Of a stretch of 64,000 bases of DNA, positions 1-7,605 are shown in pieces. The translations under genes were made by a program, and so were the position numbers. Source of the DNA: Myxococcota bacterium (lineage in GTDB: Bacteria; Myxococcota_A; UBA796; UBA9615; JAKLKC01). The stretch is from NCBI GenBank assembly GCA_023150875.1, contig JAKLKC010000004.1, forward strand, positions 79,993 through 143,992, given 5' to 3'. Position 1 is the first letter of the stretch. Each line of letters starts with the position of its first letter. The notes under the pieces were generated by a model, which saw nothing but the letters and a program-made list of their open reading frames with translations, was not told the origin of the DNA and made no database searches.

Positions 1-781
1 AGTTGTCGGGCAGGGCGGTGTGCCGCGACTCGTCCAGGTGGAAGAAGTTCAGCACCTCGAGCCCCGGCTTGTCGGCGAGCACTCCGAAGAGGCTCAGGGC
101 GATGGTCTCCACCAGCACGTTCATGCCGAAGAAGCGGTTCAGGCCGCGGGCCTTGAGGCAGCCCTCCAGCAGCAGGTACTCCCACGCGCTCTGCCGGGGC
201 ACGGGCACGCCGAAGGCCTGGACCAGCTCCCGCAGCACCACGAAGTGCTTGGCCTCCTCCATGATCTGCATGGTGACGGCGGCCCGGGCGCCGGTGCTCT
301 GGACCTCGTTGAGCATCGAAGCCGACACCAGCCAGGCGTAGGCCTCGCCGTGGCCGATCTTGGAGAGGATGGCGACGATGGCGCGCTTCTCCGCGGGGGT
401 GTACTCCCGGTCCAGCAGGTCCCGGAACTCCTGGGAGGAGAAGCGCGCCCGGGCGGCCCTCTCGTCGGCGGTCATGCCCCGCTCCGCGGCGTCCATCAGC
501 GCCCGCTCCACCTCGCTGGCATCCCTGAACGAGGACCAGGGCGCGACCTGCTCGGCCTTCCACAGGAGCCGCAGGCTCTTGTCGTAGTGCTTCTTGCGGA
601 GGGCGTCCCGGGCGCCGCCGACGAACTCGTACGCGGCGTCGTCGTAGGCCGCGCGGCGGCCGCCGAGTCCGGCCTTGCCCTTCAGCCCGTCCCAGCCCCG
701 GAGGGCGCGGTTGGCGATAGCCTCCACCCGGCGGTTGATGCGCGTGACCTTGGGGTCCACCGAGAGCTTCTCGAAGTGCAT
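1..781 (-). CDS. Ferritin-like diiron protein (3' end outside window)
   Basis: The first 260 residues are visible; the C-terminus lies beyond base 1. The predicted helices carry a ferritin/ribonucleotide-reductase-type dinuclear metal site: Glu146 (GEAYAW), the pair E176-A-K-H179, Glu225 (VETIAL) and the pair E251-S-R-H254. Two ExxH motifs plus two single Glu residues are the expected ligand set for a di-iron (or Fe/Mn) oxidase or oxygenase. The substrate cannot be read from the sequence. The start codon lies 3 bases after the stop of the TetR-family gene at 785-1492, so the two are almost certainly co-transcribed and the regulator probably controls this enzyme. Alternatives within the superfamily are an AurF-like N-oxygenase or an R2-like ligand-binding oxidase. 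Confidence 0.8.
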   Translation of the reverse strand, partial: MHFEKLSVDPKVTRINRRVEAIANRALRGWDGLKGKAGLGGRRAAYDDAAYEFVGGARDALRKKHYDKSLRLLWKAEQVAPWSSFRDASEVERALMDAAERGMTADERAARARFSSQEFRDLLDREYTPAEKRAIVAILSKIGHGEAYAWLVSASMLNEVQSTGARAAVTMQIMEEAKHFVVLRELVQAFGVPVPRQSAWEYLLLEGCLKARGLNRFFGMNVLVETIALSLFGVLADKPGLEVLNFFHLDESRHTALPDN

Positions 782-784
782 GGG

Positions 785-1492
785 TCACCTCCAGGGCGCC
801 GTGGGGGCGCGGGTCGTGGGGGAGGAGGGATCGGCGCGCTGGCCCTCGCTGGCGTCCAGCGCGACCCCGGCCAGGACTCGGAAGGCGCCCAGGGAGTTGT
901 CGGCGCGCCCCGGCGGAGCGCCGAAGGCCAGCTCGACGCCGGTGCCGTTGAGCACGGCCCAGAGCAGGTCCGCCACCCCCTCGGCGGTCAGGCCGAGTCG
1001 CGCGACGTCCGGCCCGAGGATCTCGGAGATCGAGCGGACCAGCAGGTCCCGGAAGAACTCCCGGAGGCGGACGACGTGGGTCCGCAGGGCCCGGTCCGAC
1101 AGGGCGGCCGCCCACAGCTCGGCCTGCACGCCGATGTCGTTGGACTCCCGGAGCGCCGAGACCAGGGCGTCCAGGGCGGCGAGCCCGCGGTCCTTCCCGC
1201 CGGGGATCGGGGCGACGGCGGCCCGGACCCGGGTGGACAGGCGTTCGTAGGCGCGGATCTGCACCTCGACGAAGAGCTGCTCCTTGGACTTGAAGTGGTA
1301 GTGGAGGAGCCCCTTGGAGACACCCGCCGCCTCGGCGATCTCCCGCATCGAAGCGCCCGCGTACCCCGAGCGGGAGAAACAGCCCTCCGCCGCGGTGAGG
1401 ATGGCCTCGGCCTGGCCCCGGTCCGGGGAGGGGCGGCGGGCGGCGGCGGCGGGTGGAGCCACGGGGGGACCTCGGAGCCGGAGCCGGACCAT
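785..1492 (-). CDS. TetR/AcrR-family transcriptional regulator
   Basis: This 235-residue protein has a TetR-type helix-turn-helix at roughly residues 28-75, including the recognition segment MREIAEAAGVSKGLLHYHF. A helical ligand-binding and dimerisation domain follows. The N-terminal 25 residues are Pro/Arg-rich and ill-conserved, so a later start is possible. A near-perfect palindrome (1496-1513) sits immediately upstream of the start codon, where an autorepressor would bind. The gene is the first of a two-gene unit with the ferritin-like diiron protein, which begins 3 bases after its stop. The inducer is unknown; TetR proteins usually sense small hydrophobic molecules or acyl-CoAs. Confidence 0.9.
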   Translation of the reverse strand: MVRLRLRGPPVAPPAAAARRPSPDRGQAEAILTAAEGCFSRSGYAGASMREIAEAAGVSKGLLHYHFKSKEQLFVEVQIRAYERLSTRVRAAVAPIPGGKDRGLAALDALVSALRESNDIGVQAELWAAALSDRALRTHVVRLREFFRDLLVRSISEILGPDVARLGLTAEGVADLLWAVLNGTGVELAFGAPPGRADNSLGAFRVLAGVALDASEGQRADPSSPTTRAPTAPWR

Positions 1493-1495
1493 CGC

Positions 1496-1513
1496 TGACT
1501 GGCCGGCCGGTCA
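1496..1513. promoter_or_regulatory. Candidate TetR operator palindrome
   Basis: TGACTGGCCGGCCGGTCA is an 18-bp inverted repeat with one mismatched pair between its 9-bp arms. It has the TGAC-N10-GTCA shape common to TetR-family operators. It lies 3 bases upstream of the tetR start codon on the minus strand, in the 151-bp gap to the lipocalin gene. Binding there would block the transcript leader, giving autorepression of the tetR-diiron unit. No convincing -35/-10 pair is visible for this unit. Confidence 0.6.
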
Positions 1514-1643
1514 GGAGGTATGGATAGCACGGCGGCGAGCCTCGTGGGAAGGGGGTCCGGCCGGATGGCGGATCGGCTTCCGCGGGGGAGGCGGTCCGGG
1601 GCTCGACGGGCCGCCGAGTGCGCTCCGGAGCGCCGGGGCCGCG

Positions 1644-2168
1644 TCACTCCTCCGGCTGGACGGTCCAGTGCAGGGCCTTCAGGTCGTAGTCCAAGGACTC
1701 GAGGCGCCCGAGGATCCCGTCCAGGGTCTCGTCGTCCAGGTGAGGCTCCCGGGCCAGGATCCACAGGAAGGCCTTGAGGGGGCTTCCCACCACCGCCCAG
1801 CGGTAGTCCCCCTCCGTCCCCGGGTCCAGGTCGATCACCCAGTAGTCCGCCTTGGGGCTCCCGTCGAACTGCACCTTCAGGCGGGAGTTGCTGGTCGGGT
1901 CCACCACCTCGGCGCGGCCGATCTCCTCCACCAACTCCCCGTCGAGGGAGTCCTGGAAGCACCGGTTCCGGACCTCCAGGGTCCCGTCGTCCATGGGCGT
2001 GTACTCCGCGGTGGAACCCGTGCAGCCCTCCTCCCAGGAGTGGGTGTAGCGGGCGACCTCGTACCAGAGACCGTCGTAGCGCTCCAGGTCGACGTAGGGG
2101 ACCGGCTCGGCGCGGCTGCAACCGGCGGCGAGGACGGCGAGGGCGGGGACCAGGCGGAACAGGTTCAT
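1644..2168 (-). CDS. blc: Bacterial lipocalin, outer-membrane lipoprotein (Blc-like)
   Basis: This 174-residue protein has a lipoprotein signal ending in LAAGC (lipid-modified Cys17). The lipocalin signature follows: VDLERYDGLWYEVARY, then the conserved DYRWAVVGSPLKAFLWILAR segment that closes the barrel. Length and motif order match the Blc/apolipoprotein-D family, which binds fatty acids or lysophospholipids and is anchored to the periplasmic face of the outer membrane. A strong Shine-Dalgarno (AGAAGGAGG) precedes the ATG and fixes the start. The gene is monocistronic, and its promoter is visible at 2190-2218. Confidence 0.92.
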   Translation of the reverse strand: MNLFRLVPALAVLAAGCSRAEPVPYVDLERYDGLWYEVARYTHSWEEGCTGSTAEYTPMDDGTLEVRNRCFQDSLDGELVEEIGRAEVVDPTSNSRLKVQFDGSPKADYWVIDLDPGTEGDYRWAVVGSPLKAFLWILAREPHLDDETLDGILGRLESLDYDLKALHWTVQPEE

Positions 2169-2189
2169 GGCGGCCTCCTTCTGGGAAGG

Positions 2190-2218
2190 AGTATCGATCC
2201 TGTTCCGATTGAGATCAA
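2190..2218 (-). promoter_or_regulatory. Sigma70-type promoter of the lipocalin gene
   Basis: On the minus strand there is TTGATC (2213-2218), a 17-bp spacer, and GATACT (2190-2195), about 20 bases before the lipocalin start. The region is markedly AT-richer than its surroundings. It also contains two copies of a 10-bp direct repeat (see 2201-2244). Confidence 0.6.
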
Positions 2219-2244
2219 GAGTCTAATCCTATTTTGTTCCGATT
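2201..2244. repeat. Pair of 10-bp direct repeats in divergent promoter region
   Basis: TGTTCCGATT occurs at 2201-2210 and again at 2235-2244, 34 bp apart centre to centre (just over three helical turns), between the divergently transcribed lipocalin and M23 peptidase genes. Two identical sites on the same face of the helix suggest a binding site for an unknown regulator. The first copy lies between the lipocalin -35 and -10 boxes. Confidence 0.45.
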
Positions 2245-2300
2245 TTGTCAGACCGCCTTCGCCTGCGCCCCCACCCACGTGGCGGTGCTACCATCGCCCC

Positions 2301-3656
2301 ATGAACGCAGCGTGGAAGGACGCCGCCCTGGGCGCGGCCCTGTCTGGGATCGGACTGTGTGCCGCCCTGGCGGCGGGACCTGCCCGCGCCCAGGACTACC
2401 GGTTCCCCACCTCGGGGGAGGACTACGGCCACTTCTACCCGACGGCGTACCTGGACCAGGGGGGGACCACCGACTGGAACTGCGGGGGGATCACTTACTC
2501 CGGCCACGGGGGATCGGACTTCGGGGGCGGGAGCTGGACGGGGATGGACGAGGGGCGGGACATCGTCGCCGCGGCGGCGGGGACGGTGATCGACGCCCAC
2601 GACGGCGAGGACGACCGCTGCACCACCGGGGACTGCCCGGGAGGGGGCGGCTACGGCAACTACGTGAAGATCCGCCACGCCGACGGGAAGGCGACGATAT
2701 ACGCCCACCTCAAGACGTGGTCGGTGGCGGTGTCCGTGGGCCAGGAGGTCGGCTGCGGGCAGGGCCTGGGGCAGATGGGGTCCTCGGGCTACTCCACCGG
2801 GCCCCACGTCCACTTCGAGGTGCGGACCGCCTCGGAGTCCCGCACCGATCCCTTCGACGGCCCCTGCTCCTCCCCGCCCACCTACTGGGTGGATCAGGGC
2901 GTCTACGACGGCCTGCCCGGGCTGGTGTGCGAAGACGTGGGCCCCTGCGCGGTCCTCGCCCGCCTGCGGTGCGGCGAGAGCGTCTCCCTCTCCAACGACG
3001 CCGGGGGGGCGACCTCCTCCCACCTCTCCTACGGAGGGTGCAGCGAGTACGTGTACTCCGGGCCCGAGGTGGCGGTGGAGTTCGCCACCGAATTGGGCGA
3101 GGCCGTCACCCTGCGCCTCTCGGGCCTGGGGGCCGACCTGGACCTCTTCCTGCTGGCCTCGGAGGCCTGCGACGGGACGGGCTGCCACGCCGCCTCCACG
3201 GAGCCCTACGGCACCGACGAAGCGATCGCCTTCACCGCCGCCGCGGGCCAGCGCTACGTGGTGGCGGTGGACGGCTGGGAGGGCGCCACCAGCGCCTTCA
3301 GCCTGTCCGCCGAGTGCGCCGGAGGCTGGCCCGGGGAGGGGGATCCGGGGGACGACGACACCGCCCCCGACGACGATGCCGCCCCCGATGACGATGCCGC
3401 CCCGGATGACGACGCCGCCCCCGACGACGACGCCGCCCCCGACGACGACGCCGCGACCGACGACGACGCCACGAGCGACGACGACGCTGCCCCCGAGGGA
3501 GAGGATCCCCCCGACCGGGTGGAGGACTTCGGCGGCTGCTCGGGATGCGCCACCGGCTCCGCCTCGCCGGGCCCGCTCCCCACCCTCGCCCCCCTGGTCC
3601 CCCTCCTCCGGCGGCGCGGCCGGCCCCGGGTTGTGGCGGGAGTGGGCTCGGGGTAG
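2301..3656 (+). CDS. Secreted M23-family metallopeptidase with Asp-rich stalk and MYXO-CTERM-like tail
   Basis: This 451-residue exported protein has a signal peptide ending near Ala30. The M23 (LytM-type) zinc endopeptidase core shows H69-x3-D73 (GHGGSDF), the YAHL histidine (H136) and HVHFEV (H169/H171), the full ligand and catalytic set, so peptidoglycan or protein cross-bridge hydrolysis is expected. A beta-sandwich resembling a bacterial pre-peptidase C-terminal domain follows at about residues 225-340. Next come eight six-residue units of the DDDAAP type, and then a C-terminus with Cys-x2-Cys, a short hydrophobic stretch and RRRGR. This tripartite end resembles the MYXO-CTERM sorting signal. 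The ATG at 2301 was chosen because a signal peptide starts there; the frame is open much further upstream without one. Confidence 0.88.
   Translation: MNAAWKDAALGAALSGIGLCAALAAGPARAQDYRFPTSGEDYGHFYPTAYLDQGGTTDWNCGGITYSGHGGSDFGGGSWTGMDEGRDIVAAAAGTVIDAHDGEDDRCTTGDCPGGGGYGNYVKIRHADGKATIYAHLKTWSVAVSVGQEVGCGQGLGQMGSSGYSTGPHVHFEVRTASESRTDPFDGPCSSPPTYWVDQGVYDGLPGLVCEDVGPCAVLARLRCGESVSLSNDAGGATSSHLSYGGCSEYVYSGPEVAVEFATELGEAVTLRLSGLGADLDLFLLASEACDGTGCHAASTEPYGTDEAIAFTAAAGQRYVVAVDGWEGATSAFSLSAECAGGWPGEGDPGDDDTAPDDDAAPDDDAAPDDDAAPDDDAAPDDDAATDDDATSDDDAAPEGEDPPDRVEDFGGCSGCATGSASPGPLPTLAPLVPLLRRRGRPRVVAGVGSG
3351..3494 (+). repeat. 18-bp tandem repeat encoding DDDAAP units
   Basis: Eight in-frame 18-bp units encode DDDTAP, DDDAAP (four times), DDDAAT, DDDATS and DDDAAP inside the M23 peptidase gene. 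They form an acidic linker before the C-terminal sorting-like signal. Near-identical units favour slipped-strand copy-number change, so the stalk length may vary between strains. Confidence 0.9.
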
Positions 3657-3712
3657 GGTTCGCCCCGCCGGGCGAGGGCGGGGGCCGGCCCGGAAGGGGG
3701 TGGGAGGCGCGG

Positions 3713-4306
3713 ATGCTCGGCGACGACGCGGTGGTCCTCGGGGCCTGGTCCCTCTCGTGGCTGCTGGGGGGGCTGCCGTCGGGGGTGATCGCCGCCGCCT
3801 ACGCCGGCGGGACCGATCCCCGCACGTCGGGCTCCGGGAACATCGGCGCCACGAACGCCTTCCGCGTCGGGGGCCGGGACCTCGGGCTGCTCACGCTCGG
3901 TGCCGACGCCGGCAAGGGACTGCTGGCGGTGGGGGTGGCGCGCCTCGCCCTGGACGGGACCGGACCGGTGGCGGTGGCGGCCCTGTTGGCGGTCGCCGGC
4001 CACTGCTGGTCCCCCTACCTCGGATTCCGGGGCGGCAAGGGGGTGGCGGTGGGCCTCGGGGCGTGGCTGGCCCTGGCCCCCCTGCAGACCCTGGCGGCGG
4101 CGGGGGCGTGGATCGCCGTGTTGTCGGTGTGGCGGACGTCCTCGCTGGCGGCGCTGGCCGCGGCGGGGGTCCTGCCCCTGCTGGTGGGCCTGGACCCCGA
4201 CACCCGGAGGTGGCTGCCAGCGACGCTGGCGTTGTCGGGGATCGTCGCCCTGCGGCACCGGGAGAACCTGGGCCGCCTCAAGGAGGGATCGGAACCGCGC
4301 CTGTGA
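3713..4306 (+). CDS. plsY: Glycerol-3-phosphate acyltransferase PlsY
   Basis: This 197-residue integral membrane protein has the PlsY signature blocks SGSGNIGATNAFR, FRGGKGVAVGLG and the C-terminal HRENLGRLKEG. These form the glycerol-3-phosphate and acyl-phosphate sites in this family, which makes lysophosphatidate from acyl phosphate as the first acylation of phospholipid synthesis. About five hydrophobic segments fit the known topology, and the length is typical. The chosen ATG at 3713 follows GGGAGG and starts directly into the first membrane helix. It lies 56 bases downstream of the M23 gene on the same strand. Confidence 0.93.
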   Translation: MLGDDAVVLGAWSLSWLLGGLPSGVIAAAYAGGTDPRTSGSGNIGATNAFRVGGRDLGLLTLGADAGKGLLAVGVARLALDGTGPVAVAALLAVAGHCWSPYLGFRGGKGVAVGLGAWLALAPLQTLAAAGAWIAVLSVWRTSSLAALAAAGVLPLLVGLDPDTRRWLPATLALSGIVALRHRENLGRLKEGSEPRL

Positions 4307-4324
4307 ACCGCCGCGGAGCGGGGA

Positions 4325-5353
4325 TCAGGGGGTTCCCAGGGAGAGGATGAAGATCTCCACCCGGTTGTTCCGCTCCCGCCCCTCCGGAGTCCGGTTGGTG
4401 TCGATGGGCATCGCCCCGCCCCGCCCCACGACGTCCACGCGCTCGGGCTCGACCCCCTGCTCCACCAGGTAGGCCTTGGCGGCCTCCGCCATCCCGACGC
4501 TGAGGTTCTGGCTCTCGGCGGCGCTGCCCCCGTTGTCGGTGTGGCCCTCGACCTGGATCCGCACGCCGGAGTAGTCGTTCATGTAGGCGGCGACCTCGTT
4601 GAGGACCCGCCAGGACTCCCCCCAGAACTCCGTGGAGCGGCCCCGGAACGAGATGGCGGTGAGCTGGACGATGCGGTTCCCCTCGATCTTGATGTACTTG
4701 GGCGCCAGGTCGGGGCAGCCGTCGGTGTCGGCGTAGCCGTTGGGCGTCTCGGGGGCGTCCACGCAGTGGTCCTGGGCGTCGGCCACCCCGTCGCCGTCGT
4801 TGTCCAGATCGGGGCACCCGTCGTGGTCCTGGAAACCGTCCCGGTCCTCGGCTTCGTTCGGGCACGGGTCCTTGGCGTCGGGGAAGCCGTCGCCGTCGTT
4901 GTCCGGCTCGGGGCAGCCGTCCTCGTCCTGGAACCCGTCCCGGTCCTCGGGCTTGGTCGGGCACTTGTCGGCGTCGTCGACGAGGCCGTCGCCGTCGGTG
5001 TCCTTCTGGGAGCCGGCGCCGTCCGCGGGACGGGACGCCTGGGCGACCGCCTCGGCGAGGGGCTTGCAGTCCTTGAGGGCGACCAGGGCGACCCCGAGGT
5101 AGGTGCGGCCGTCCCCGAGGTGCTGCTCCGCGCGGTCGACGTCCCCCTCCCGGAACTCGATGGCCGCGAAGCTCCACGCGGACTCCGCCTTGGCCAGGGC
5201 CACCGGCGCGCACTCCTCGGCCCCCTTGGTCCTGGCCTCGGCGATCTGGGCCTCCAGCCCGTAGTGCTGGGCGCGCAGGTCGGCGAGGTTGGCCGCGCAG
5301 CCGGAGAGGGAGAGGCCGACGGCGGCCAGCCCGAGGATGACGCGCAGGCTCAC
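4325..5353 (-). CDS. OmpA-family lipoprotein with thrombospondin type 3 repeats
   Basis: This 342-residue protein has a lipobox LSGC at residues 16-19. A helical region follows (about 20-120). Calcium-binding thrombospondin type 3 repeats, repeated DxDxDG segments such as DTDGDGLVDDADKCP, span about residues 130-235. The C-terminal OmpA peptidoglycan-binding domain (about 250-340) carries VEGHTDNGGS and NNRVEIFI. It probably links the outer membrane to the cell wall. It starts with GTG and overlaps the stop of the upstream DUF4398-type lipoprotein by four bases (GTGA), so the two are translationally coupled. The gene converges on plsY, with only 18 bp between them. Confidence 0.9.
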   Translation of the reverse strand: MSLRVILGLAAVGLSLSGCAANLADLRAQHYGLEAQIAEARTKGAEECAPVALAKAESAWSFAAIEFREGDVDRAEQHLGDGRTYLGVALVALKDCKPLAEAVAQASRPADGAGSQKDTDGDGLVDDADKCPTKPEDRDGFQDEDGCPEPDNDGDGFPDAKDPCPNEAEDRDGFQDHDGCPDLDNDGDGVADAQDHCVDAPETPNGYADTDGCPDLAPKYIKIEGNRIVQLTAISFRGRSTEFWGESWRVLNEVAAYMNDYSGVRIQVEGHTDNGGSAAESQNLSVGMAEAAKAYLVEQGVEPERVDVVGRGGAMPIDTNRTPEGRERNNRVEIFILSLGTP

Positions 5354-5925
5354 GGATCGCCTCCGCCCGCACCCGGAGCGGGCGTGCCCTTGGACTCCGA
5401 TCCCCCGTCGCCGCCCTTGCCCTTCTCCCCCTCCTTGCCCTCCCCGGACACGATGTCGGCCTCGTCCTCCTGGAGCACCTTCGACGGGCCGGTGGGCTGG
5501 AGGACCGGCTCGTCCTCGGCATGCTCCTGGCGCTGGCGCTCCACCTCGCCCTGCTCGGGCAGCGCCTCCAGGGCCTTCTTGTCCATCAGCCCCTCGGGGG
5601 TCTTCTTGGGGCGGCCGTGGGTGGCGACCTCGAGGGCCTTGCCGGCATACTCGTGGGACTTCTTCGCCAGCTCCTCGGCGGTCTGGTAGTCGTTGTACGC
5701 CTGCTCCTCCCGCGCCTTGGCGAGGTACTCCTGCGCCAGGGTCAGCTCGTAGGGGGCGCTGGCCATCGCCTGGGCCTTCTCGGCCTCGGCCACCGCCTTG
5801 CGCGCCTGGTCGATCCCCGTGGTGGAGCGGATGATCCCGCAGGCGGAAAGCAGCAGGGGCAGGGCGAGCAGGAGGGGGGCGGCGCGCCGTCGGAGAAGCT
5901 GGGATCCCTTCGCAGAGGCGCGCAT
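5350..5925 (-). CDS. DUF4398-type helical lipoprotein
   Basis: This 191-residue protein starts at the ATG at 5925. It has an Arg-rich N-terminus, a hydrophobic segment and the lipobox LLSAC (Cys29). A mostly alpha-helical, Ala/Glu-rich stretch follows (KAVAEAEKAQAM, LAQEYLAKAREE) that matches the DUF4398 pattern, then a low-complexity Gly/Lys/Glu tail. DUF4398 proteins often sit next to OmpA-domain proteins, as here with a 4-bp overlap. A structural role in the envelope is likely, but the biochemical function is unknown. The frame is open further upstream, but only this start places the signal sequence at the N-terminus. Confidence 0.8.
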   Translation of the reverse strand: MRASAKGSQLLRRRAAPLLLALPLLLSACGIIRSTTGIDQARKAVAEAEKAQAMASAPYELTLAQEYLAKAREEQAYNDYQTAEELAKKSHEYAGKALEVATHGRPKKTPEGLMDKKALEALPEQGEVERQRQEHAEDEPVLQPTGPSKVLQEDEADIVSGEGKEGEKGKGGDGGSESKGTPAPGAGGGDP

Positions 5926-6044
5926 GGTGGGCCGCTCGGGTTGCAGGGGTGGATCGTAGTCGCCCCGGGCTCCGTTCGTCAATTCGGCCGCTCCGGCGCC
6001 GGAGATCCGCCGCGGCCCGCCCCGGGGCTCACTTCCGGGGCGCT

Positions 6045-6641
6045 TCACGGCGGGCTCGGCTCCACCCGGAAGGTGCCCGCGGCGATGGGTCCGCCCCCGA
6101 GGGCGACCTGGGGGGGCAGGGTGCCCAGCGAGACCCCCTCGCCGGGGGTGATCCGCACCGGGACCAGGCCCCGGTCGTCGGGGCCGCGGTCGGTCAGGGA
6201 CAGGAAGTGCTCCCCCGGGGTGAGGGGGAGATCGGCGGAGAGCCGGATCGTCGCCTCCACCGCCCGGGCGGTGTGGACCTCGGGGACGAGGTCCCGCAGC
6301 GCCACGTCGGGCCCCTTCATGGACAGGGCCTCGCCGTCCAGCAGCACGATGAGGGACGACACCGCCTCGGCCCCGACGGCGATGGCCAGGGTCCCCTGCT
6401 CGCCCTCGTCCAGCAGCCCGTTGCCGTCCCGGTCGTGGCGCTGGCGCAGGTCCAGGGCCCGCACCCCGTCGGGCACGGAGTAGCGGACCTCGATCCTCAG
6501 CCCGTCCCTCTCGATGCGGACCAGGTCCACCTTCGGGAACTGGAGGAAGTGGGCGGAGGCGGGCCGGAGGGGGGAGGCCGCGCCCGCGAAGGACAGGGCG
6601 GCGAGGACGGCGAGGGTGCGGAGGGCCGCGGCGGGGCGCAT
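6045..6641 (-). CDS. Secreted protein with one EF-hand loop, function unknown
   Basis: This 198-residue protein has a signal peptide ending near ASAHF (about residue 31). It contains a textbook EF-hand calcium loop at residues 70-81, DRDGNGLLDEGE, with acidic or amide residues at positions 1, 3, 5, 9 and 12. The rest is predicted beta-rich. I do not recognise the family. The ATG at 6641 was chosen because it starts the signal peptide; a longer frame upstream lacks one. A TTGACA (-35-like, 6674-6679) lies upstream with a weak -10. The gene is divergent from the EI24-like gene and about 120 bp upstream of the DUF4398-type gene on the same strand. Confidence 0.75.
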   Translation of the reverse strand: MRPAAALRTLAVLAALSFAGAASPLRPASAHFLQFPKVDLVRIERDGLRIEVRYSVPDGVRALDLRQRHDRDGNGLLDEGEQGTLAIAVGAEAVSSLIVLLDGEALSMKGPDVALRDLVPEVHTARAVEATIRLSADLPLTPGEHFLSLTDRGPDDRGLVPVRITPGEGVSLGTLPPQVALGGGPIAAGTFRVEPSPP

Positions 6642-6708
6642 GTCGCGGTAGGATCGGCCCCGGGCCCGCCCGGTGTCAAACGGGCCGGCGGCCCGGGGGG
6701 ACTGCCGG

Positions 6709-7554
6709 ATGGCCGGAGAGGTGGCGGTGGGCGGGAAGGCCGGGACGAGGGCGCTGTCGGGCATGGCGGGGTTCCTTGCCGGCGCGGCGACGCCGCTGCG
6801 GGGCCTGCGGCTGGTGGCCTCGGACCGGGCGCTCCGGCTCCTGGCCCTGGCCCCCCTAGGCATCGCCGCGGTGGTGGGCGCGGCGGTCCTCGTGGGGGGG
6901 GTGCTGTCCTGGGATGACCTCTACGCCCTGGTCCGCCCGGAGGGGACGGGCGCCGGGGCCACGGCCCGGCGCTGGGCGGTGGCGGCGGCGGTGACGGTGG
7001 CGGTCATCGCCCTGGGGATCGCCTCCTGGATCGCGCTCTCCTCGGCCCTCGCCGCGCCCTTCCTGGAGGAGCTCTCGGCCCGGGCGGAGGCGAAGGCCCG
7101 CGGTGTCCCCGCCGACTCTCCCTTCCGCCTGGCCGACCTCGCCGTGGGTGCCGGCCGGGCGGTCCTGCACGCGGCGCTGCGGGGGGGGCTGTGGCTGTCC
7201 ATCGTGCTGCCGGCGCTGGTCTTGAACCTTCTGCCGGTGGTGGGTCCCGTGCTGTACGGCGCGGTGGCCGTCGCGTGGTCCGGCTTCTGGCTGGTGTTCG
7301 GGGCCGCCGATCCCGCCCTCGACCGCCGGGGCCTGGGCTTCCGGGACCGCCTCGCCGCGTGCCGCTCCCGCCCCGCGGCGACGGCGGGCATGGCCGCGAC
7401 CCTGCTGCTCTTCTCGCTGGTGCCGGGGCTGAACTTGCTGCTGCTGCCGGGCACGGTCGCCGGCGGCGCCCTGTGGGTGCTGGCCCTGGAGGCCGACGCC
7501 GCCCTGCCGCGACCGCCGGGCCGAGGTGGTGGCGGGCGGGCCGGGAAGCCCTAA
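6709..7554 (+). CDS. EI24/CysZ-like integral membrane protein
   Basis: This protein of about 281 residues has four or five long hydrophobic helices and the arrangement of the EI24 (Pfam) family, whose bacterial members include CysZ. The family-typical segment APFLEELSARAEAKARG lies between the second and third helices, and LNLLPVVGPVLYGAVAVA follows later. CysZ imports sulphate in enterobacteria, but many EI24 proteins in other phyla have no known substrate and there is no sulphur-assimilation gene nearby. The start is uncertain: ATG 6709 is used here, with GTG 6673 and ATG 6763 also possible. The next gene, gshB, follows after about 50 bases on the same strand. Confidence 0.75.
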   Translation: MAGEVAVGGKAGTRALSGMAGFLAGAATPLRGLRLVASDRALRLLALAPLGIAAVVGAAVLVGGVLSWDDLYALVRPEGTGAGATARRWAVAAAVTVAVIALGIASWIALSSALAAPFLEELSARAEAKARGVPADSPFRLADLAVGAGRAVLHAALRGGLWLSIVLPALVLNLLPVVGPVLYGAVAVAWSGFWLVFGAADPALDRRGLGFRDRLAACRSRPAATAGMAATLLLFSLVPGLNLLLLPGTVAGGALWVLALEADAALPRPPGRGGGGRAGKP

Positions 7555-7605
7555 GATCGTCGGGTCCCGGCGCCCCCCCGCGCCGCCCCCTTCCCAGGAG
7601 CGATC

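Noticed and set aside
20-1498. Long open reading frame on the plus strand opposite the diiron and tetR genes
   Set aside because: It is a by-product of high GC content; the translation is His/Gly/Arg-rich with no family motif, while the minus strand carries recognisable TetR and ferritin-like proteins.
3351-3494. CRISPR-like repeat array
   Set aside because: The 18-bp units are contiguous without spacers and in frame, encoding an acidic protein linker.
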